From Ligilactobacillus salitolerans (GTDB taxonomy: Bacteria; Bacillota; Bacilli; Lactobacillales; Lactobacillaceae), in NCBI RefSeq assembly GCF_003864415.1, contig NZ_BFFP01000005.1:7315-56663 (forward strand): 49,349 nt of DNA, in the 5' to 3' direction. Every line of letters begins with the position of its first letter. Position 1 is the stretch's first letter. This document shows, piece after piece, positions 44,296 through 49,349 of this stretch. The notes under the pieces were generated by a model. That model saw only the letters and a list, made by a program, of their open reading frames with translations. It did no database searches and was not told the origin of the DNA. The position numbers were made by a program, and so were the translations under genes.

Positions 44296-46080
44296 ATGAG
44301 TTTGCAAGATGGTACTTATGCTGGAGTCTCTCAAGGCTTTGGCGGCGAGACGAAAGTCACTGTCACGATCAAAGAAGGACAGATCGCAAATGTAGTTGTG
44401 GACGAAACTAATGATACAGCAGCCGTTTCACAACAAGCAGTTAAAAAGATCCCAGAAATGATCGTGGCGGCGAAAAACTACGACGTTGACATCGTTTCTG
44501 GTGCTTCGAAGAGTTCCCAGGGGATCATGGATGCCGTGAAAAATGCTTTGGAGCAAGCAGGCGATATCTCTCAGTTAGCCGCGAAGAAAGTTGCGCCTCA
44601 CTCAAACACTGTAGAAGAGGAGATTGCTGATCCGGCTGGGCAATACGCTAAATTTGACCAAGAGATCAGCACTGAACTGGTGATTATTGGATCAGGTATT
44701 TCCGGACTTTCGGCAGCCGTCCAAGCGGGACAAGACGGCGTCAAGTCGATCGTGATCGAGAAGCTAGCCGCAACTGGCGGCAACGGCGGCGGAGTCGAGG
44801 GCCAATTTGCCATCAACTCTGCGCGCCAACAAGGATTAGGGATCAATATTACGCCTAATGAGATCATGACCGCCGAGCACCAAATGGGACAATACCGGGC
44901 TAACGGTGCGATCTGGTTAGACTTCATCAACTCATCAGCCGCCAACATCGCTTGGTGTCAGGAAAACGGCGTTGAATATTCCGGGCAGGTCGATAATTAC
45001 TATACCGGTTTATTCAATACCTTCCACTGGTTCAATGGCGGCCATGCTTCGCAAGGTTATGTTCCGCAAATGACCGCCAAGGCGCAAAGTTATGGGGTAG
45101 ATTTCATCTTTAACACGGCGGCTAAACACCTGATTTATCAGGATAACAAGGTCACCGGCTTGATTGCTGAAGATGAAGACGGCCAGATCATCAAGATCAA
45201 CGCGCAAGCAGTCATCGTGGCAACTGGCGGGATCGGCGGCAGCCGGGAGCTGGTTGGCCAACAAGGCTGGAATACTGAGCACATGCTTTTGACAGGGATG
45301 CCATCGAGTGCGGGCGACGGTTATCGCATGACTAAAGAAGTAGGTTCTAAGGACATGCTCCATGAATCAGCACAATTAGTTATGAACTATGTCCAAGCTT
45401 TCCCGACAGATGCACCTTTGCTGTACATGGACCCGATCAACGGGATCAAGGGCTTTACGACCGGCGGCGAAGTGATTTTTGTCAATGAAGAGGGCGACCG
45501 GTTCGTCAATGAAAACATCTATACCTTCAACATGATGCTGCAATCGATGGCGATGAAGCAAAATAAGGCTAGTTATGCGATCTTTACCCGTAAAATGTTC
45601 CTTGATTTTGCTCAGAAGGTTGGGGTTGAAAACGGGGCTAAAATTCTAGATCAGTCGGTCCAAGAAAATGCAGGCCAGACTTTATTTGAAAGTGAAACGA
45701 TTGCAGGGCTAGCTGATGCCTTTAATTTGCCAAAAGAAAACCTGCTGCAGACGATCGAACATTACAATGAGCTGTGCCAGCAAAGAGAAGACACCGACTT
45801 TAACAAGGATGCCGACGTTTTAACAGCCCTGGAAGACGGACCATTTTACATTGCCCAGGTCGCTCAGAACTACTTGGTCGGGATCGGGGGAATCGGCACG
45901 AACAAGCGCTTCGAGGTCATCGATGACAAACACGAGGCTATCCCTGGCTTGTATGCGACTGGGATGGATGGTGTCATGCTTTACAAAAATGTTTACACCA
46001 TGAACATGCCCGGGACTGCCTGCGGCTTCTCGGTTCATAGTGGACGCAATGCCGTTAAGAATGCTGAAAAAACCTTTTAA
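44296..46080 (+). CDS. FMN- and FAD-binding fumarate-reductase-like flavoprotein
   Basis: 594 residues. N-terminal FMN_bind domain (about 5-90) with the flavinylation-type motif DIVSGASKSSQG, serine in place of the usual threonine. Then FAD_binding_2 with the dinucleotide fold VIIGSGISGLSAAVQAG at about 129 and GGNGGG, and the C-terminal GTACGFSVHSGRNA. These soluble enzymes reduce fumarate, urocanate or cinnamate-type enoates; lactobacillus hydroxycinnamate reductases have the same plan, so substrate is open. No signal peptide: cytoplasmic, NADH- or flavin-coupled. The following SDR, 19 bp away, and the CRP-like box suggest use as an anaerobic electron sink. ATG 44296 follows GCAGGAGG. Confidence 0.87.
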   Translation: MSLQDGTYAGVSQGFGGETKVTVTIKEGQIANVVVDETNDTAAVSQQAVKKIPEMIVAAKNYDVDIVSGASKSSQGIMDAVKNALEQAGDISQLAAKKVAPHSNTVEEEIADPAGQYAKFDQEISTELVIIGSGISGLSAAVQAGQDGVKSIVIEKLAATGGNGGGVEGQFAINSARQQGLGINITPNEIMTAEHQMGQYRANGAIWLDFINSSAANIAWCQENGVEYSGQVDNYYTGLFNTFHWFNGGHASQGYVPQMTAKAQSYGVDFIFNTAAKHLIYQDNKVTGLIAEDEDGQIIKINAQAVIVATGGIGGSRELVGQQGWNTEHMLLTGMPSSAGDGYRMTKEVGSKDMLHESAQLVMNYVQAFPTDAPLLYMDPINGIKGFTTGGEVIFVNEEGDRFVNENIYTFNMMLQSMAMKQNKASYAIFTRKMFLDFAQKVGVENGAKILDQSVQENAGQTLFESETIAGLADAFNLPKENLLQTIEHYNELCQQREDTDFNKDADVLTALEDGPFYIAQVAQNYLVGIGGIGTNKRFEVIDDKHEAIPGLYATGMDGVMLYKNVYTMNMPGTACGFSVHSGRNAVKNAEKTF

Positions 46081-46098
46081 TTTAAAGATAGGAGAGTA

Positions 46099-46860
46099 AT
46101 GAACATGGCTCAGAAATTTGAAAACGAAGTTGTTTTGATCACTGGTGCCGCAACGGGAATTGGAAAAGAAACTGCCCTGCAATTTGCTAACGAGGGAGCT
46201 AAAATCGTGATCGGTGACGTCAATGACGCAGCAGCTGACGTGGCACAAAGCATCAATGACAATGGCGAGGAAGCGACCTATGTTAAGACGGATGTGACCA
46301 ATGAAGATGACGTCAAAGCTTTGGTCGAAGCTGTCATCAGCAAGTATGGTCGACTCGACCATGTCTTCAATAATGCAGGCTTTTTGACACCGCCAGCTAA
46401 ACTGGCAGACATCGAGACTGCGATTTTCGACAAGACGATAGCCGTTGATGTCAGAGGAGTCTTCTTGTGCATGAAATATGAGATTCCAGAAATGTTGAAG
46501 AAACACGCTGGGACGATCGTGAACACCGCGTCTGTGGCCGGCTTGGTCGCCGATCCTGTGATGTCACCATACGTAGCAGCTAAGCACGCCGTAGTTGGCT
46601 TGACCGAGGCTGCGGGGCTAGATTACGGCAAAGACGGGATCCGGGTCAATGCCTTGGCACCAGGTTTAACAGATACGCCAATGACCAAGGGCTGGAAAGA
46701 TGAACCCGCAGTCTGGCAGGAAAAACTGGACAATATTCCAACAGGGACAGCCGGCATGCCAGAAGATCAAGCGGCGATGGTGCTCTTCTTGTCTTCACCA
46801 GAGGCTAAGTTCTGTAACATGCAGACGTTTACGGTCGATGGCGGTCAGACAAAACACTGA
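46099..46860 (+). CDS. Short-chain dehydrogenase/reductase (second paralogue)
   Basis: 253 residues with TGAATGIG cofactor motif, NNAGF, NTASVAG and YVAAK. Ends VDGGQTKH. It shares length and many motifs with the SDR at 33076-33837 (FLCMKYE, AKHAV, GIRVN). Co-transcribed with the flavoprotein: it may oxidise a hydroxy substrate while the flavoprotein reduces the double bond, or feed it reducing power. ATG 46099 after TAGGAGAG; ATG 46105 is an alternative. Confidence 0.9.
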   Translation: MNMAQKFENEVVLITGAATGIGKETALQFANEGAKIVIGDVNDAAADVAQSINDNGEEATYVKTDVTNEDDVKALVEAVISKYGRLDHVFNNAGFLTPPAKLADIETAIFDKTIAVDVRGVFLCMKYEIPEMLKKHAGTIVNTASVAGLVADPVMSPYVAAKHAVVGLTEAAGLDYGKDGIRVNALAPGLTDTPMTKGWKDEPAVWQEKLDNIPTGTAGMPEDQAAMVLFLSSPEAKFCNMQTFTVDGGQTKH

Positions 46861-46939
46861 GGGATGATTAGAAGCTATAAGGAATTTGCAGAAAAATATA
46901 CGGCCTGAGTCAATGGTTTAGGCTGTTTGGATAAAAGAG

Positions 46940-46973
46940 CAGTTGTCTTTTTTGAAAGACAGCTGTTTTTTTT
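46940..46973 (+). terminator. Terminator of the flavoprotein-SDR operon
   Basis: CAGTTGTCTTT, loop TTTG, AAAGACAGCTG with one wobble pair, then eight T. Confidence 0.85.
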
Positions 46974-47026
46974 CGAAAAAAAATTGGATTTTTTTGCGTA
47001 TTTATAAGTAGAGGGGAGGCGATAAT

Positions 47027-48025
47027 TTGCGCAGTAAATCAAATGAATTCCAGTATTTGGAAGTGCTGAATGAGCGGACTAAATTAACGGTGCGGGAACG
47101 TGACGCATTGAATGCTTGTCAAAAAGGATACGGCGGGGAAGTTTATTTGGATCAAGCCGTGCAGTTGGTTGCGCAGGGAGCCGATTCTGTTTGGGATGAT
47201 TTGAATTTGAACTATCTCGGTCAACGGATCCAGATCGATAAGTTGCTGCAAATCGGCTCAACGCTGTATTTGATTGACGTCAAAAACTATCATGGCCACT
47301 ACACTTATCGTGACCGGACTTGGTATTGCAATGGCAAACCCACGACGCACAGCATCTTCAATCAGATCGATCGGGCACATGATGTACTGGCACGCATCTT
47401 ATTTGAACAGCACGTTAATTTGCAAATCGTCAAAGTTTTAGTATTTCTGGACTCAACTGCAACGATCGATGTTCAAGAGCAGACGGGAATAGTGACGAAA
47501 TATCTCTGGGATTTCTGTGACTGGATCCAAAAAATTCTCCGGGAGAACAGGGATCAGCTGCAGTTTTTGGGAAACTGGCAAAAGGTGCTCCAGCCCTACG
47601 TTGCTGAACCCTACCGCCAGCCGGAAGATTTCACAGCCAATCCGCAGCGCCCTTTGCGCCAAGGGATAGTTTGTCCGAAGTGCTTCGGAAATCAATGGAA
47701 TGCTAAACGTTACTTTTATGCTTGCCAACGCTGCGGTTTTTGCCAAACTAAAGAAGAAGCTTATGTCCGCACTATTTGCGACTATGGAACGTTGTATTTT
47801 AAGAAGGAACTTTGTCAGCGAGACTTGCAGGCTTTTTTAGGTGATGAATACAGCAGCAAGTATTTGAGAAAGATTCTTTGTCGGCACTTTGAGTGGTTCC
47901 ATGAAACAGGGTGGAATTCCTATTATTTGAACAAGGGTGTTAGGTTCGAAGATTGGTTTGATGAAAAGATGGGCTACTTTCAGGATGTTAGGAGAAGAAT
48001 AGAATGGAAAAGTTCTCCAAACTAA
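47027..48025 (+). CDS. NERD-domain protein with zinc ribbon
   Basis: 332 residues from TTG 47027 after GAGGGGAGGCG. Residues ~20-175 are a NERD (nuclease-related) domain with GYGGEVYLDQ, IQIDKLLQIG and LIDVKNYHG, the acidic-Lys nuclease-like signature. About 215-240 has a zinc ribbon CPKC...CQRCGFC, followed by a conserved-looking C-terminal region. NERD proteins are thought to act on DNA, but function is not established. It stands alone, with a 42-bp repeat array starting 44 bp after its stop. Confidence 0.85.
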   Translation: MRSKSNEFQYLEVLNERTKLTVRERDALNACQKGYGGEVYLDQAVQLVAQGADSVWDDLNLNYLGQRIQIDKLLQIGSTLYLIDVKNYHGHYTYRDRTWYCNGKPTTHSIFNQIDRAHDVLARILFEQHVNLQIVKVLVFLDSTATIDVQEQTGIVTKYLWDFCDWIQKILRENRDQLQFLGNWQKVLQPYVAEPYRQPEDFTANPQRPLRQGIVCPKCFGNQWNAKRYFYACQRCGFCQTKEEAYVRTICDYGTLYFKKELCQRDLQAFLGDEYSSKYLRKILCRHFEWFHETGWNSYYLNKGVRFEDWFDEKMGYFQDVRRRIEWKSSPN

Positions 48026-48068
48026 GGTTTTTATAAGTTTGAGCAAAAAAACAATTTATTAGCTGAAG

Positions 48069-48275
48069 ACTCGAGCCCAAAGTTCAGAGAAGAAGGGGCC
48101 CGAGATTAGAAGTCGAGCCCCAAGTTCAGAGAAGAAGGGGCCCGAGATTAAAAGTCGAGCCCCAAGTTCAAAGAAGAAGGGGCCCGAGATTAGAAGTCGA
48201 GCCCCAAGTTCAGAGAAGAAGGGGCTCAAGATTAGAAGTCGAGCCCCAAGTTTAAAGAAGAAGGGGCTCGAGAAT
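48069..48275 (+). repeat. 42-bp stem-loop tandem repeat, array D (5 units)
   Basis: Units begin at 48069, 48111, 48153, 48195 and 48237, exactly 42 bp apart. Each has left arm TCGAGCCCC, a 15-nt purine-rich loop AAGTTCAGAGAAGAA, and right arm GGGGCCCGA or GGGGCTCGA. In the last unit the arms pair perfectly over 9 bp. Layout is the same as arrays A-C. Confidence 0.93.
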
Positions 48276-48307
48276 CAGTTGTATTTATCCCAAGACACTA
48301 AACTAAT

Positions 48308-48350
48308 AAAAATCTGTCCAGCATTTTAAAAAGTTTGTCAGGCAGATTTT
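48308..48350 (+). terminator. Hairpin after array D
   Basis: AAAAATCTG (48308-48316) and CAGATTTT (48343-48350); likely terminator, bidirectional. Confidence 0.6.
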
Positions 48351-48475
48351 ATCTTATTGGCCTTAGGTCGCTCCTAATGTTAAAAGCTCAGTGATATGGC
48401 ATGGTCGTACACCCTTCAACAATTTCAAATCACCGAGGCGAGGACTATGCTAATTAGGATAAGATTGGGGGCTAG

Positions 48476-48574
48476 GTTATTAAACTAGCACTCTTTATTG
48501 CAGCTTTGGCGCAGCTGGTTCTCAGTTGTGCTAAAGCATACGCGATAATAAAAAAAGCTAACCATAAAGATTAG
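48476..48574 (+). pseudogene. Possible decayed type I toxin-like hydrophobic peptide
   Basis: A 32-codon frame reads LALFIAALAQLVLSC at its core with a basic tail, one membrane segment, and its stop lies inside a terminator hairpin (48553-48579), as in par-type toxins. It has no standard start: ATG 48447, behind GAGGCGAGGACT, opens another frame that stops at 48488. A frameshift joining the two, or an ATT start, would be needed. It may be a degenerate sister of the toxin at 48870. Confidence 0.35.
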
Positions 48575-48579
48575 CTTTT
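48553..48579 (+). terminator. Terminator
   Basis: AAAAGCTAA and TTAGCTTTT around CCATAAAGA; bidirectional form. Confidence 0.75.
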
Positions 48580-48602
48580 ACCCTATCATCCAAATCACGC
48601 TT

Positions 48603-48635
48603 GGGGCTATCGACTCGCACTCGGTAGCCCCTTTT
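48603..48635 (+). terminator. Terminator
   Basis: GGGGCTA (48603-48609) and TAGCCCC (48625-48631), with TCG/CGG inner pairs, then TTTT. It marks the upstream edge of the par-like module; the TAGCCCCTTTT part recurs as GAGCCCCTTTT at about 49147. Confidence 0.7.
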
Positions 48636-48830
48636 CATTAACAATGATAGCCTGTTAAAGGCAAAAAAGCAAGCTGAGAATACTCAACAGGCTGCTCGTT
48701 TGGTTGTACAAATTACGCATACGATGCTATAATCAAATCATAAAGAAAGAGACCATGCGTCAACATGGTCTCCATCTACGATCCGCTTTAAGTGCGGTGA
48801 CTAGTTTTTATGACAACAATAAAAAAGCTG
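48625..48830 (+). repeat. Direct repeat, copy 1 (par-like module, antitoxin half)
   Basis: This stretch is repeated with changes at about 49147-49349, an offset near 522 bp. Shared parts include GCCCCTTTTCA, TTTGGTTGTACAAATT, GATGCTATAATCAAA, CATAAAGAAAGAGACCATG and ACGATCCGCTTTAAG. The window ends inside copy 2. Confidence 0.85.
48704..48733 (+). promoter_or_regulatory. Promoter of antitoxin RNA 1
   Basis: TTGTAC (48704-48709), 18-bp spacer, TATAAT (48728-48733) preceded by TGC (extended -10). Confidence 0.8.
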
Positions 48831-48872
48831 CCTTATAACCGGTCAAAGTTATGTGTGGGACGGCTTTTTTTA
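48740..48872 (+). ncRNA. Putative type I antitoxin RNA (par RNAII-like)
   Basis: Begins about 7 bp after the -10. Contains the hairpin GAGACCATG/CATGGTCTC and ends in a shared bidirectional terminator (A-run 48821, stem GCTGCC/GGACGGC with inner ATAAC/GTTAT, T-run to 48871). It has no ORF with a ribosome site and converges with the toxin mRNA on the opposite strand, overlapping its 3' end. This is the layout of Fst/par-type loci. Boundaries are estimated. Confidence 0.7.
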
Positions 48873-48953
48873 TTTTCGATCGATGTAGTCCAGCAACGCT
48901 AATAAAAGCGTGCAGGACAATACAACCAAAGAGAGTGCTTCGAAAACACTCAC
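48870..48953 (-). CDS. Small holin-like type I toxin (27 aa)
   Basis: A GTG at 48953 opens a 27-codon frame: starts MSVFEALSL, has one hydrophobic span, ends ALLDYIDRK. It fits the putative holin-like toxin (Hol_Tox) family, whose members begin MS-V/T-x-E-A and end in a short charged tail. The stop lies in the shared terminator. AAAGGT about 13 bp upstream may be the ribosome site. A second frame, ATG 48993 to 48808, has a near-perfect GGAGGTGATCCT site and overlaps it in another frame, so translation of that leader may control the toxin. Overexpression would be expected to disturb the membrane. Confidence 0.7.
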   Translation of the reverse strand: MSVFEALSLVVLSCTLLLALLDYIDRK

Positions 48954-49049
48954 CGACTGTGGACCTTTCGTTCAGAATATTTCCTATAACCATAGGATCA
49001 CCTCCAGATGGTGTGACAGTCACCGCCCATAAAACTTTATCGCTATTCT

Positions 49050-49055
49050 ATTATA
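49050..49055 (-). promoter_or_regulatory. -10 element of the toxin transcript
   Basis: On the minus strand TATAAT preceded by TGC (extended -10) lies about 60 bp upstream of the leader ATG; the -35 is weak. The leader has hairpins GGTGACTGTCACACC and CCTATGGTTATAGG, the latter enclosing the leader ATG. Confidence 0.6.
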
Positions 49056-49225
49056 GCATATGAGAATCATGCTAAGTTGAAAAAGGACAGTTAATTAAAT
49101 GGATTTGTCTATTGTACTTTTTTCTGCTGTTTTGATTTGAACTTGGGAGCCCCTTTTCAATAGCAAAAATGGTCTGTTTGAGATGAAAAAGCCAGGTGAG
49201 AGTACGCAGTAAGTTGTTTGTTTGG

Positions 49226-49255
49226 TTGTACAAATTGCGGATACGATGCTATAAT
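49226..49255 (+). promoter_or_regulatory. Promoter of antitoxin RNA 2
   Basis: TTGTAC (49226-49231), 18-bp spacer, TATAAT (49250-49255), the same as the first module. Confidence 0.8.
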
Positions 49256-49261
49256 CAAAGC

Positions 49262-49349
49262 ATAAAGAAAGAGACCATGGGTCAACATGATCTCTAACTA
49301 CGATCCGCTTTAAGAGCGGTGACAAGTTCTTAAGATAACAGCAAAAAAG
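49262..49349 (+). ncRNA. Second antitoxin RNA, cut by the window end
   Basis: Homologous to 48740-48827. Its hairpin has changed: GAGACCATG now faces CATGATCTC, so one pair is lost, and GCTCTTAAAGCG-like sequence replaces the CGCACTT arm. The rest of the module, including its toxin, lies beyond 49349. Confidence 0.65.

Noticed and set aside
45820-46506. 228-codon minus-strand ORF across the flavoprotein-SDR border
   Set aside because: It crosses two well-supported plus-strand genes and has no domain features.
48069-48275. CRISPR or cre-type array
   Set aside because: No variable spacers; each 42-bp unit is one hairpin plus linker.

Overview
The window looks like chromosome from a member of the Lactobacillaceae. 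Ribosome binding sites are strong and Gram-positive, TTG and GTG starts are frequent, PTS and PRD-regulator genes are present, and there is an arcABDC arginine deiminase cluster with an ArgR-type regulator. No tRNA, rRNA, CRISPR array, insertion sequence or prophage gene was recognised. Genus and species cannot be fixed from the sequence alone.

Layout. 1-2.4 kb: three tandem paralogous membrane-anchored proteins of unknown function. 2.8-8.8 kb: a carbohydrate locus with a PRD/EIIB/EIIA regulator, ascorbate-type PTS IIA, IIB and IIC, a SIS phosphosugar isomerase and a DapA/NanA-family aldolase. 7.6-9.4 kb: three arrays of 42-bp stem-loop repeats. 9.4-13.4 kb: a secreted beta-helix protein on the minus strand, then a MerR regulator divergent from a DUF2255, carboxymuconolactone-decarboxylase-like, cupin (broken by a stop codon) and aldo/keto reductase operon. 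13.7-14.2 kb: gene remnants, including a frameshifted HigA/XRE antitoxin. 14.4-27.0 kb: a defence-like island. It holds an orphan HsdM-HsdS-like fusion with altered catalytic motifs, a two-gene restriction-modification system (small methylase plus a 1465-aa nuclease/helicase/methylase), a 920-aa SIR2-domain protein, and two relatives sharing an unknown N-terminal domain, one of them fused to an ADP-ribosylglycohydrolase. 27.4-32.2 kb: glycosylasparaginase, PepV-like dipeptidase, OppA-like lipoprotein and ROK sugar kinase, a combination that fits use of glycosylated asparagine or glycopeptides. 33-41 kb: an SDR dehydrogenase, ArgR, then arcA-arcB-arcD-arcC. 41.1-43.2 kb: a GmrSD-like (DUF262/DUF1524) type IV restriction protein. 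43.3-46.9 kb: a LysR regulator with an FMN/FAD fumarate-reductase-like flavoprotein and a second SDR. 47-48 kb: a NERD-domain protein. 48-49.3 kb: a fourth 42-bp array, then tandem par-like type I toxin-antitoxin modules, the last one cut by the window end.

Three signals stand out. (1) Four arrays have unrelated arm sequences but an identical 42-bp period and the same arm/loop/arm plan, with paired changes in the arms; all lie just 3' of genes. (2) An NAD-consuming SIR2 protein stands beside a duplicated unknown domain and an ADP-ribose hydrolase, which could be a nucleotide-based defence module. (3) The 48.6-49.35 kb repeat contains a 27-aa holin-like toxin gene convergent with an antitoxin RNA, and a second antitoxin copy follows.
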